From assembly GCA_016794465.1 (NCBI GenBank), contig JAEUKA010000068.1, positions 186,001-250,000 of the forward strand: DNA of 64,000 nucleotides, written 5' to 3'. The notes under the pieces were generated by a model. It did no database searches, had not been told where the DNA came from, and saw only the letters and a list, made by a program, of their open reading frames with translations. Made by a program: the position numbers and the translations under genes. Shown here in pieces: positions 25,982 through 34,794 of this stretch. Source of the DNA: Myxococcales bacterium (lineage in GTDB: Bacteria > Myxococcota_A > Polyangia > Palsa-1104 > JAEUJZ01). Each line of letters opens with the position of its first letter. Within the stretch, counting starts at the first letter, position 1.

Positions 25982-26351
25982 GGCTGCAATTGTCGCATGT
26001 GCGCGTGGGCGTGTCCATGCCGACCACTCGCCTGAGCGGCGCCCTTCCACATAAGGAGGGTCTGGACCCTCCATGACCCATGCAGCACAGGGTGTTGGAA
26101 GGGTCTGGACCCTAGTTGACCCATGCAGTGCAGGGTATCGGAAGGGTCTGGACCCTAGTTGACCCATGCAGTGCAGGGTATCGGAAGGGTCTGGACCCTC
26201 CATGACCCATACAGTGCAGGGTGTCGGAAGGGTCTGGACCCTAGTTGACCCATGCAGTGCAGGGTATCGGAAGGGTCTGGACCCTCCCAACCCGACATTG
26301 GCAGGTCCCGCACACTTCCCCAACGTCATGAGGAGTCGCCGCTTCTCGCCG
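25982..26351. other. Gene-free stretch holding the 43-bp repeat array
   Basis: No gene is supported here. It consists of the leader of the secreted protein gene (minus), the six-copy repeat array (26058-26284) and a short non-repeat junction before the kinase C-terminal fragment. Confidence 0.6.
26058..26284. repeat. 43-bp tandem repeat, six copies, with palindromic core
   Basis: The core GGGTCTGGACCC begins at 26058, 26101, 26144, 26187, 26230 and 26273, exactly 43 bases apart. The core is an inverted repeat (GGGTC/GACCC) and the rest of each unit carries a second imperfect one (ACCCATGCA/TGCAGGGT). Two variants occur: CCATGACCC after the core in copies 1 and 4, and TAGTTGACCC in copies 2, 3 and 5. 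There are no unique spacers, so this is not a CRISPR array. Confidence 0.95.
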
Positions 26352-27415
26352 GTGACTTGGCGCGGGATCACAAGCCACACAACGTCATGCTGATCCCCGA
26401 TCCCATGGTGCTTACCGGCGAGCGGGTGAAGATCCTCGACTTTGGGATTGCCAAGCTTGCGCACGCGGGTCACGACGCCACCCGAAGCAATGTGATCATG
26501 GGTACGCCGCGCTATATGTCGCCGGAGCAGTGTCGCGGGGCGGCGCGGGTTGACGACAAGAGCGACGTGTACTCGCTGGGCGTGATCCTGTTCGAGATGC
26601 TCGCCGGGCGACCGCTGTTCGAGCCAGAGACGCCCAACGGCTATCTGTTCCTGCACGTCATCGAGCCGCCGCCGCGCCTACGCACCGTCGCGCCCGAGGT
26701 TCCCGAGCAGGTCGCGGCGCTGGTTCAGCAGCTCCTCGCCAAGCAGCCCGATGCGCGTCCCACGATGCAGCAGGTGGCGGCGCGGCTGCGCACGCTGTCC
26801 GAGCCCTCACCACACCTCCACGGCGCCGCCAGCCAGCTTGCGCCGCTTGCGCCGCTGCCCCCGTCCTCGCCCCCGTCGTCCACGCCCGCTGTGGTGGTGC
26901 CGCTGCCGGCGCAGCCAGAGACGGTGGTTCGGGTGCCGCCGCGACCGGCCCTGCGTCGCACCGGCTTTGCGCTTGGCGGCGGAGTCCTCGGGGGGGTGAT
27001 TGTGCTGCTGCTTCTGCCCTGGTCGGCGCGCTTCCCTGGGCGGCACCGTGTGGGCCTTGCGACAGCCACCTCGCAGCCTCGCCAGTCGCCATCCCCACCA
27101 GCGCCTGTGCCGAAGCCACCAGCTGTCGCCCCGTCGCCCGAGGTCATCTTCCGGCCCTTGCCAACGCCAGCGTCCCTGCCGACGCCCGTCCCAGCGGCAG
27201 CGTCCACCCGAAATGAAGCAGTCATCGCCCGAGCGGCAACCGCCCAGATCGTCCCGACGGAAGACCCAGTGCGAGAGGCAGAAGGCAAGCCCAGGCGGCC
27301 CGCTCGTGCCGAGGCCAAGCGAGCCAGCTCAGCATCCAAGCGTCCCACCGAGCCAGTCGTCTCCGAACTACCCAAGCCAGCAGGAGCCACCGATGAGTCA
27401 CTATTTGGCAGTTAG
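26352..27415 (+). pseudogene. C-terminal fragment of a transmembrane Ser/Thr kinase
   Basis: Recognisable kinase sequence starts at RDHKPHNVMLIPDP (a damaged HRDLKPHN) and continues through ILDFGIAKL, GTPRYMSPEQ and DVYSLGVILFEML to the end of the C-lobe. A Pro-rich linker, one membrane segment (GGGVLGGVIVLLLLPW) and a long Pro/Ala/Lys tail follow. The whole N-lobe is missing, replaced by the repeat array. By eye it is much GC-richer than the N-terminal fragment at 20874. The end overlaps the next gene by 23 bases, so it still sits in its original operon. Initiation inside the fragment cannot be excluded, but no active kinase could result. Confidence 0.78.
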
Positions 27416-28271
27416 CTACATCGTCACCCTCTTTCTGCTCAGCACCATACCGGGCATCGCCCGCGCTGCCGACAGCACCACGCCCAGCGCAAGCCCCAGC
27501 GCGAGCCCCAGCCCCACCGAGCTGACCAGAAGCGCACCCAAAAACTCCTGCAAAGACCAACCCGAGTGCGTAGAGCTGATCAAAAGAGCCCGCGACCTGG
27601 AGAGCGCAAGAAACAACACGGAAGCGCTAGACGTGTACAAAAATGCCTACAACACGTTCAGCGATCAGCGCATTTTGCTGCGGATCGGCTTGCTGCTCAA
27701 CAAGCTGGAACAGTATCCGCAGGCAATTGGTATATTGTCTAGGTATGTTGAATCGGCGACCGATGAGAGAGACTCCACCCTGATGAGAATGGCACACGAC
27801 GGGATCGCAGAGGCGGAGCGCAAGCGCCTGCGTGATGTCACCATCTCAGTCGATAGACGTGGAGCCGGTGTCATAAGGGCAGTCAACAACGAATACCACT
27901 GCGCCTCAAAGACCTGTTCGTTTCTATTGCGCAATGTTGCACAGTCGCCGCTGACCCTGACCACGCTGGTTGCAGAACCGGCAATCGTTGGCACTACGGT
28001 GTCTTGGTCGGCTCCGTGTCGAACAACCGCTGAAGCGCCCAAGGAGTGTCTGCTCGCCGTATACAAAGACACCAGCATTGAGGTGCAGTTCAAGCGCTCA
28101 CGGGTGCGTACGACGGCTTCGATCATATCTGGCATTGGTGGCGCGGTAAGCCTCCTTGTCGGCGGCGTCCTCGTTGGCAAACCGGAACTGGATCGCATTG
28201 GACCGGGTGCTGCTTCGCTGGGCGTTGGCGGCGCACTGGGCGCTTTGAGCCTGGCGCTGGTGATGAAGTAG
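27393..28271 (+). CDS. Exported TPR-like protein, kinase-operon partner
   Basis: ATG at 27393 follows AGGAG at 27382-27386 and lies inside the end of the kinase fragment, so the two were translationally coupled. The 292-residue product has a signal peptide, a Ser/Pro-rich linker (repeated SASPS), a TPR-like helical region at about 55-130 (ALDVYKNAYNTF, LLLNKLEQYPQAIGIL), a beta-rich PEGA-like region (about 150-230) with four Cys, and two hydrophobic segments near the C terminus (SIISGIGGAVSLLVGG and LGVGGALGALSLAL). Such TPR/PEGA proteins are common next to myxobacterial kinases. Its kinase partner is broken here. Confidence 0.7.
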   Translation: MSHYLAVSYIVTLFLLSTIPGIARAADSTTPSASPSASPSPTELTRSAPKNSCKDQPECVELIKRARDLESARNNTEALDVYKNAYNTFSDQRILLRIGLLLNKLEQYPQAIGILSRYVESATDERDSTLMRMAHDGIAEAERKRLRDVTISVDRRGAGVIRAVNNEYHCASKTCSFLLRNVAQSPLTLTTLVAEPAIVGTTVSWSAPCRTTAEAPKECLLAVYKDTSIEVQFKRSRVRTTASIISGIGGAVSLLVGGVLVGKPELDRIGPGAASLGVGGALGALSLALVMK

Positions 28272-28312
28272 CTGGGTGCTGGGCCGCTGGGGTTTTGGGG
28301 TATGTTGGGGGC

Positions 28313-29506
28313 ATGTTGCGGCGACGACTGGGCTTTGCGCTTGGACTGACTGGGCTTGTGGGACTCCTGCTGCTGGTGGTTTTTTTCGAGCGGCTGGTGG
28401 CAAAGCTGGGGGTGGCGATGATGCAGCCCAGGATGACGTTTGATGCTTCCCCGCATCCGGCGCCGCCCGATTACCACCAGCCGGCGATGTGGAGCGCGCT
28501 GCCCGACCGGCCCGATGTCGCCGATGTCGAGCTGCCTGCGGGGCCGGCGCCTACGCCAGCATCCGCTATCAATCAACAGCTCGCGCCTGCCGATGTGTTC
28601 TATGTACACCCAACGACCTACATCGGCAGTGCATGGAATGGGCCGGTGGATGACGCGCGGCTCAATGCCGATACCGATCGAGTGGCGACTCGGCTGCAAG
28701 CAAGCGTGTTCAATGCCTGCTGTGCGGTCTATGCGCCGCGCTATCGCCAAGCCAACGGCACGGCGTTTTATCGGCCTTCGCCATTGGCTTCAGATGATGG
28801 GCGGAAGGCGCTGGATCTGGCGTTTGCGGATGTGCGGACGGCGTTCCATCACTACCTCGGGCAGCATCCGGGGCGGCCATTTATCATCGCGGCGCACAGC
28901 CAGGGCTCGGTGCTGGCGTATCGACTGCTGCGCGAGGAGATTGCCGGCAAGCCGCTGCGGACACAGCTGGTGGCGGCGTACCTGATTGGGGCGACGCTGA
29001 CGGTCGAGGGAGTCCATAAGTCGCTGCCCGATGTACCGATCTGCGCGACGCCCGAGCAGACCGGCTGCGTGATCGGCTGGAATGCACGCGGACCGCACAA
29101 CCAGCCGGGCGACTTCGAGATGACGCTGCCGCTTGACCCTGTGCCTGTACCCCCAAGCCCTGCTTCCCCCGCCAGCGTCCGCCTGTGTGTGAATCCGCTG
29201 ACCTTCCGCTTTGATGAAGAGCCGGCTGCGCAGAGCCAAAACCACGGCGCGCTGTTTTGGGATGCGCCGAAGCCGCAGAGCCTGCCGCACTTTGCGAGTG
29301 CGCACTGTCAGTCGGGCACGCTGATCGTGAACCTAGCGGGCCAGCCGCCGCGCGACTTCATGAGCCGCATACTTGACCGCACCTTGGGCGCGGAAAACTA
29401 CCATCCAATCGAATATCAGCTGTTCTACGGAAACCTCCGCCACAATGCCAAAGTCCGCGTGGAAGCCTATCTGCGCACACACTCCGGAATCGTCCCGCAC
29501 GAATAA
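28313..29506 (+). CDS. DUF3089-family alpha/beta hydrolase, membrane-anchored
   Basis: I take the ATG at 28313 (GGGGG just upstream); an in-frame start 18 bases earlier lacks support. The 397-residue product has an N-terminal signal anchor (GLTGLVGLLLLVVFF). The DUF3089 signature is clear: DVFYVHPTTYIG, WNGP, LNADTD, YAPRYRQA and the nucleophile elbow IAAHSQGS. LCVNPLTF and HGALFW near the end fit the family. It is probably a periplasmic esterase or lipase; the substrate is unknown. Confidence 0.82.
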   Translation: MLRRRLGFALGLTGLVGLLLLVVFFERLVAKLGVAMMQPRMTFDASPHPAPPDYHQPAMWSALPDRPDVADVELPAGPAPTPASAINQQLAPADVFYVHPTTYIGSAWNGPVDDARLNADTDRVATRLQASVFNACCAVYAPRYRQANGTAFYRPSPLASDDGRKALDLAFADVRTAFHHYLGQHPGRPFIIAAHSQGSVLAYRLLREEIAGKPLRTQLVAAYLIGATLTVEGVHKSLPDVPICATPEQTGCVIGWNARGPHNQPGDFEMTLPLDPVPVPPSPASPASVRLCVNPLTFRFDEEPAAQSQNHGALFWDAPKPQSLPHFASAHCQSGTLIVNLAGQPPRDFMSRILDRTLGAENYHPIEYQLFYGNLRHNAKVRVEAYLRTHSGIVPHE

Positions 29507-29634
29507 ACCCGCAGCCAAGTCGGCCAATTCCCCGGTAGTCCTGCTGCAAGCCCGCGACCTTAGAACGAAAAGAGAAGAAGCGCTCTTGACTTGGCCCCGG
29601 TATCCGCTGCCATGATCACCCTTGGAGGAATCTT

Positions 29635-30723
29635 GTGATCATCCGTGATGCTAAGCGAAGGGCGAAGATGGCGCAGAGTCGGCTCTGGCTGGCTTCGCTT
29701 TTGGGACTGTCACTGTTTGTCCTGCCGCTCCATTCGCACGCCAAGGAAAAGATTCTGCTGCTGTCGGTGCTGAAAGAGGGCAAGCCTGATGCTCGGCTGC
29801 TCCGCGTCGCGCAGGATCGCATGGCCAAAGCGGGCGAGGAGCTGGTCCCGAGTAACGATCTGTCCAACACCGAGCGCAAGTGCATGCAGCAGGAGTGTCT
29901 GCTGGCGCTGGCGGCGAGCAAGGGCTCTGATGTGGTGCTGGCCGGGACGGTGCAGAAGGTCAAGGGCGGCGGTCAGTCGCTGGGCGTGCTGCTGTACGAC
30001 TTCTCGAAGATGAAGGCGTCGGAGCTGTCGAGTGACTGCGAGCGCTGCACCCCCGACATGCTGTCGCAAAGGCTGAGTGAGCTGTTTGCGCGGGCACTGG
30101 CCGAGTTCCGAGGCTCAGCGACGCCCAGCCAGGCGCCGATCGCCAGCGTCACCCAAGGGCCCGACAAAGTGGCCAAGGTCGACAAGCCGCCGATCGCGCT
30201 TGGGCTCGATCCGGTCAAGCAGGCGGGGACGCCGGTGCAGGCACAGGTTCAGGCGGTGGCGCAAGCGCAGCCGAGCCTCAAGCAGCCTTTCCAAGGACCG
30301 ACCGGTGAGGAGCCGATGGCGGTGGTGACCGGGGGACCGGTGCCGACGCAGGCCAAGGTCGAGACGCCGATCCAGAAGCCGCTACCGACGATCGAGGTGG
30401 TCGAAAAGCCCCGCCTGCCCGAGAAGCACCACGGGCTGTCGCTCAGTCCCAAGCGCAAGATCCTGGCCGGCGTGCTGGGTGGCTTGGCGCTGGGATCGCT
30501 GGTCGCGGCGATAGCGCTGACGGCGACCGATGGCAACCCGACCACGATGGACTGCAACGCCTCGGCGGGCGTCACCAAGATCTGTGTACTCGATAACAAG
30601 ATTCCATCGTCGGTGGCATATGTGGCGGCGGGCGCGTTTACAGTCGGCACGGTGCTGACGCTGCTGTGGCCGGAGTCTAAACCCCAGGTGAAGGAAAGCG
30701 CGGCGGCGGAGGCAGCAAAATGA
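29635..30723 (+). CDS. Exported protein with two C-terminal membrane segments, unknown function
   Basis: GTG at 29635 has GGAGG at 29624-29628. The 362-residue product has a signal peptide (about 12-36) and an N-terminal domain (about 37-155) with ILLLSVLKEGKPD, CMQQECLLALAASKG and VVLAGTVQKV, a pattern like TolB/FlgO-type periplasmic domains. A Pro/Gln-rich linker follows, then two hydrophobic segments (LAGVLGGLALGSLVAAIAL and VAAGAFTVGTVLTLLW). It overlaps the next gene by 4 bases (ATGA), so the two are translationally coupled. Confidence 0.6.
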   Translation: MIIRDAKRRAKMAQSRLWLASLLGLSLFVLPLHSHAKEKILLLSVLKEGKPDARLLRVAQDRMAKAGEELVPSNDLSNTERKCMQQECLLALAASKGSDVVLAGTVQKVKGGGQSLGVLLYDFSKMKASELSSDCERCTPDMLSQRLSELFARALAEFRGSATPSQAPIASVTQGPDKVAKVDKPPIALGLDPVKQAGTPVQAQVQAVAQAQPSLKQPFQGPTGEEPMAVVTGGPVPTQAKVETPIQKPLPTIEVVEKPRLPEKHHGLSLSPKRKILAGVLGGLALGSLVAAIALTATDGNPTTMDCNASAGVTKICVLDNKIPSSVAYVAAGAFTVGTVLTLLWPESKPQVKESAAAEAAK

Positions 30724-32021
30724 CGATCTCTAGGTTCTTTTTTGTTGGCCTGTGTGCCGCGCTCACGTCGTGCGCAGTCAGCCTGTGTGACCAAGACGCC
30801 TCCGATCCGCGCTGCTCGCAAGAGGTGGTGCCGACGGACACACTGCAAGTTCTGCCCAATCGCATCGCCAACGACGGTACTCATGTCACCGTCCGCCTTG
30901 GCAACAGCACCGGCACCGTCGTGCTTCGTCAGGGCAGCAAACAGATCGATGTGGGCCAGCTCAGCGACGGAGTTCTGGAGGTTCACATCACCCAGCAGCT
31001 GCTCAGCCAGGGCAGCATCACCCTCGGTGGAGCCAGCATCGTCGTCAGCCGCCCCAGCAAAGCCGACGAGACGGCGCCGGTCCGCATCTTCGCCGAGCCA
31101 AAGTTCGATCCGGTTGTGACCTACGATGTCAAAGCCGACGGCGAAACCCCCGAGGGCATCGTCGTGCGTCCGACGGGCGGTGGCGTCTGGGGCTTTACCT
31201 CGTTCGTACGCGGCACGGGTCGCGCCCAGCACTTCATCGAGTACCAGCTCAGCTCCGGGCAGCTGATGTCGCGCGGGCCGTCGTTCGGTAACTACAACTT
31301 TGCGGCGTGGACCGATCATCCCGCCGTCGCTGTGTCGCAGGGCAAGCGCCTGGTCGCCTTCAGCCGCGATCTGTTTGCCGGCAACGATGCGATCCAGCTC
31401 GACGTGTGCGCGCTCAATCCCGACCTGTGCTCACCGCTATCGGTGACGCCCGAGTTTTCCACCGTAATGAGCATCGCGACCGACGGAAAAGGCTCACTTG
31501 TGGCCATCCAGTCCGACAGCCAGGTCTACGTCTATCAGTCGACCGATCAGAGCCCGATCGATCGCCGGCTGCAGGTGTCTGGCGCGGACAGTGCCCGAGG
31601 CGGCCAAAAGGTTGCCCTCGGAGACGTGAATGGCGATGGTCGCGCCGACCTTGTCACCGTCGCCAGCGGTGGCGCCAACGTCTTCCTTGGTCAGGCGAGC
31701 GGCACCCTGGCGTTCGACGCCTCCTTGAGTACCAAGCTCACTGGAGCGCTCGCCGGCAGCGTCCCGACCGCCGTTGCGATGGCTGACATGGATCTCGACG
31801 GACTCGACGATCTGATCGTCGCCAGCGGCACCAGCCTGCAGGTCGTCTATCCGCTCCCGAGTGGCAGCTTCACCGTCTCGGCAGCGCTGAACGGACTCGA
31901 CACGGCCGACACCATCAGCGTCGGACCTGTTGACGGCAACAGCAGCTCGGGCCCCGACATCGCCCTGTCTTCCCAAAAAGCGCAGCGGATTGCCGTGATC
32001 GTCAATCAGTCCACGCTCTAA
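30720..32021 (+). CDS. Lipoprotein with FG-GAP/VCBS beta-propeller repeats
   Basis: A 433-residue lipoprotein; signal peptide ends in ALTSC (Cys about 18). Two acidic calcium-binding propeller repeats are plain: ALGDVNGDGRADLVTVASG at about 300-318 and AMADMDLDGLDDLIVASG at about 355-372, the FG-GAP/VCBS pattern, and the protein is beta-rich throughout. Its ATG overlaps the stop of the preceding gene. Likely on the outer membrane surface as a binding protein. The end converges on mnmA with a 4-base overlap. Confidence 0.75.
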   Translation: MTISRFFFVGLCAALTSCAVSLCDQDASDPRCSQEVVPTDTLQVLPNRIANDGTHVTVRLGNSTGTVVLRQGSKQIDVGQLSDGVLEVHITQQLLSQGSITLGGASIVVSRPSKADETAPVRIFAEPKFDPVVTYDVKADGETPEGIVVRPTGGGVWGFTSFVRGTGRAQHFIEYQLSSGQLMSRGPSFGNYNFAAWTDHPAVAVSQGKRLVAFSRDLFAGNDAIQLDVCALNPDLCSPLSVTPEFSTVMSIATDGKGSLVAIQSDSQVYVYQSTDQSPIDRRLQVSGADSARGGQKVALGDVNGDGRADLVTVASGGANVFLGQASGTLAFDASLSTKLTGALAGSVPTAVAMADMDLDGLDDLIVASGTSLQVVYPLPSGSFTVSAALNGLDTADTISVGPVDGNSSSGPDIALSSQKAQRIAVIVNQSTL

Positions 32022-33157
32022 ATCGCACTCAGTCCAGCATGTGACGGTTCTGTCGTAGCGGAGCCGCTTGGCTGCAAGTTCCCAGCCTCAGCGATGAAGC
32101 CACCCCCAAGCACGCGATCGCCGTCATAGAAGACCGCTGCCTGCCCCGGCGTCACCGCCAGCTCCGGCTCATCAAACTGCACCTCGACGGTGCTCTCGCT
32201 GGTCCGCTGCAGCGTCGCCAGCTGGGCCGCTCGTCGATAGCGAATCTGCACCCCACAGCGCACGATCTCCCCCGGAGACTCACCCAGCCAGCGCACATCG
32301 GCCACCCGGGCCCGGGCCGAATACAGTGACTGCTTCGGCCCAATTCGCACCCGCCGCGTCAGGGCATCGATCGCGACCACATACTGCGGTGAACCCAGTC
32401 CAATACCAATGCCACGCCGCTGCCCGATGGTGTAGTGATGCACGCCGTCGTGGCGACCTAACACCCTGCCGCTCTCGTCGACTAGATCTCCGCCGCTGGT
32501 CGTCGCTGCGCCTTGCCGCTGGACGAAGCCAGCATAATCACCGTCGGGAACAAAGCAGATCTCTTGCGACTCGGGCTTTTCCGACACCGGCAGCAAAAGT
32601 CGTCGCGCATGCGCCCGCACCTCGTCTTTGGTCATGCCGCCGAGTGGAAACTGCACAAAATCGAGCGCCGACCGAGGCATCCCGAACAGAAAGTACGACT
32701 GATCTTTGCGGGCATCGACCCCTCGGCGCAGTCGCCGCTGACCCGGTTGTCCGTCGAGCTGGGCATAATGACCCGTCGCCAGCGCCGTCGCACCCAGCGC
32801 CCGGGCCCGATGGAGGAGCGGCAAAAACTTGACCTGCTCGTTGCAGCGCACACACGGATTCGGCGTCTCGCCGCGCTGATAGGTCGCCACAAAGTTGTCG
32901 ATGACCGTGCGCCGAAACTCGTCTTCGTAGTTGGCCACGAAAAACGGAATGCCCAGGTGCGCACAGACGACGCGCGCATCTTCGAGATCGCGCGGCCCGC
33001 AGCACCGACCTCCCGACGCACTGGCCGTCCCTTTGGCGTTGTAGAGCCGCATCGAGATACCGACCACTTCATGGCCTGCCTCGACGAGCAGCCCGGCACA
33101 GGTTGCACTGTCTACACCACCCGATAGAGCGACCACAATCCGCTCGCGCTGCGTCAT
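32018..33157 (-). CDS. mnmA: tRNA-specific 2-thiouridylase MnmA
   Basis: MnmA activates and thiolates U34 of tRNA for Glu, Gln and Lys. The ATP PP-loop motif is ALSGGVDSA, close to the start. Conserved family segments include CCGPRDLEDARVVC, TPNPCVRCNEQVKF with the first catalytic Cys, GHYA, KDQSYFLF, PESQEICFV with the second catalytic Cys, and HYTIGQRRGIGIG. I use the ATG at 33157 because it leaves the normal short lead before the PP-loop; ATGs at 33169 and 33190 are alternatives without better ribosome sites. The length (379 residues) is normal. It is divergent from the PHP lipoprotein. Confidence 0.95.
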   Translation of the reverse strand: MTQRERIVVALSGGVDSATCAGLLVEAGHEVVGISMRLYNAKGTASASGGRCCGPRDLEDARVVCAHLGIPFFVANYEDEFRRTVIDNFVATYQRGETPNPCVRCNEQVKFLPLLHRARALGATALATGHYAQLDGQPGQRRLRRGVDARKDQSYFLFGMPRSALDFVQFPLGGMTKDEVRAHARRLLLPVSEKPESQEICFVPDGDYAGFVQRQGAATTSGGDLVDESGRVLGRHDGVHHYTIGQRRGIGIGLGSPQYVVAIDALTRRVRIGPKQSLYSARARVADVRWLGESPGEIVRCGVQIRYRRAAQLATLQRTSESTVEVQFDEPELAVTPGQAAVFYDGDRVLGGGFIAEAGNLQPSGSATTEPSHAGLSAI

Positions 33158-33218
33158 CGCGCGCAGCATAGGTTTCTTTTTAGCCGCCATGCAAGGCGGG
33201 CGTATAGTCCGCGCCATC

Positions 33219-34769
33219 ATGAGGCTCCTCACCGTCCCTGCCGCTGTGATGTCGCTCGCGATGTTCGTCGGAAGCTGCGCCAAGCCTGCGCCCGTCGAGG
33301 AGCTCCCGCCGCCGCCGCGAATCACCTGGCAAAAGACGCAAGTTGCGACGGACCGTGTCGATCTACCGGTCCGCAAGCGCGGACTGCGAGCGGTGCGCGG
33401 AATCATCCATCTTCACTCGGTCTATTCGCACGATGCCTGCGACGGCAATCCCCAGCCGCTGGGCCAGCCGAGCGCGCCGTGCCTGCGCAACCTTCGCAAA
33501 GGGCTGTGTGCGACGAGGCAGGACTTCGCGATGCTGACCGATCACGCGACGCACATGGGCGAGGCGCCGTGGGACAAGCTGTTTTTGACGGACTTGGCGG
33601 CGGGCGATCAGACCATCCGGGAAGGCGGCGAGCTGGTCGGGGGTCGCATGCGCTGTCCCGACGAGGCCGAGCAGCCCGGCAGCCACGAGGTGATCATTAC
33701 CGTCGGTGGAGAGAACGATCTGATGCCGGTCGGGCTGCATCGTCATCTTGGGGATACCGTCGCGGCGCGCAAACAGGCGATGGGCGCTGATACTCCCGAG
33801 GCGGTGCGGGCGTTTCACGCTGCCGGTGGGCTGGTGCTGCAGGCTCATGCGGAGTCGCGCGATCTGACCAAGCTGTGTACGCTGGCGGCGGCGGGCCTCG
33901 ACGGCATGGAGGTCTATAACTTACACGCCAACCTCGATCCGAAGATCCGCGAGATGCACCTGGGGCTCGATGGGCTGGCGGCGTTCGCGGGGCTGGCGCC
34001 GTGGCTAGAGTCCAAGCCGGTCGCCGAGGGTGGACCCGAGCCGGATCTGGCGCTGCTCGGCTTCCTCGAAGACAACAGCAAACAGCGGCAGCACTATCAC
34101 GCGCTCCTCGGGGCCGGCTATCGACTGGCGCCGCTGTTTGGATCGGACATCCACGAAAACACCTTCAAAGGCACGATGGCCGACGGGGAGCGTGGAGACT
34201 CCTATCGTCGACTGATGCGCTTTTTTGCCAACTATCTGCTGGTGCCGGCGGGAAAGCTGCTCTTGCCAAGCGATCTCGCGGCGGCGCTGAAGCAGGGACG
34301 TGGCTTCTCGGTGTTCGAGGTCATGGGCCAGCCCCACGGCTTCGATTTTTCCGCCGAGAAAAAGGACGGCAGCCGCGCCGAGCTGGGTGACACCGTCGAT
34401 CCAGGTGCGAAGCTCACCGTGCGGGCGCCCCTGCCGCTTCCCGTCGGTTACGCCACCCGCGAGGTTGTGCAAACCCTTCGCCTCTACTTCGTGCCAGCCG
34501 GTGGAGCAGAGGCCGAAGTCGTCGCAGAACAGAAGTTCACCGCCGAAGAGCTGCAGCAAGGCGCCGGACTCAGCTTCGATACCTCCTTGCGTGGCGCCGG
34601 AGCCTACCGAGTCGAAGCGCGCCTTACCCCGCGTCATCTTTTGCACCTTCTCGGCGACGAATCGACCCGTTACGATAAGGAGTATCCGTACCTATTTTCG
34701 GGCTCGATCTTCGTGGGCAACATCGCTCGTCACGGTGGTCGCTGTCAGAGCGTGCCGCTGCCCCCGTAA
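33219..34769 (+). CDS. Lipoprotein with PHP-type metallophosphoesterase domain
   Basis: From the ATG at 33219 the product is 516 residues with lipobox FVGSC (Cys about residue 19). The first motif is IIHLHSVYSHDACDG and the second MLTDHATHMG, the paired HxH and TDH metal-ligand motifs of the PHP superfamily. Later His and Asp residues (LQAHAES, LFGSDIHEN) could complete the metal site. A beta-rich C-terminal part follows. TATAGT at 33203-33208 lies only about 11 bases before the ATG, so the transcript may be almost leaderless. The rhodanese lipoprotein gene follows 25 bases later, probably in the same operon. Substrate unknown. Confidence 0.7.
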   Translation: MRLLTVPAAVMSLAMFVGSCAKPAPVEELPPPPRITWQKTQVATDRVDLPVRKRGLRAVRGIIHLHSVYSHDACDGNPQPLGQPSAPCLRNLRKGLCATRQDFAMLTDHATHMGEAPWDKLFLTDLAAGDQTIREGGELVGGRMRCPDEAEQPGSHEVIITVGGENDLMPVGLHRHLGDTVAARKQAMGADTPEAVRAFHAAGGLVLQAHAESRDLTKLCTLAAAGLDGMEVYNLHANLDPKIREMHLGLDGLAAFAGLAPWLESKPVAEGGPEPDLALLGFLEDNSKQRQHYHALLGAGYRLAPLFGSDIHENTFKGTMADGERGDSYRRLMRFFANYLLVPAGKLLLPSDLAAALKQGRGFSVFEVMGQPHGFDFSAEKKDGSRAELGDTVDPGAKLTVRAPLPLPVGYATREVVQTLRLYFVPAGGAEAEVVAEQKFTAEELQQGAGLSFDTSLRGAGAYRVEARLTPRHLLHLLGDESTRYDKEYPYLFSGSIFVGNIARHGGRCQSVPLPP

Positions 34770-34794
34770 CCATCGCTTCCCCGAGGAGGATTTC

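Noticed and set aside
26058..26284. CRISPR array
   Set aside because: The 43-bp units are contiguous with no unique spacers and no cas genes are present.
25982..26656. Long minus-strand open frame continuing upstream of the secreted protein gene
   Set aside because: It runs through the 43-bp repeats and gives a repetitive protein sequence with no family features, while the ATG at 25981 starts a perfect signal peptide.
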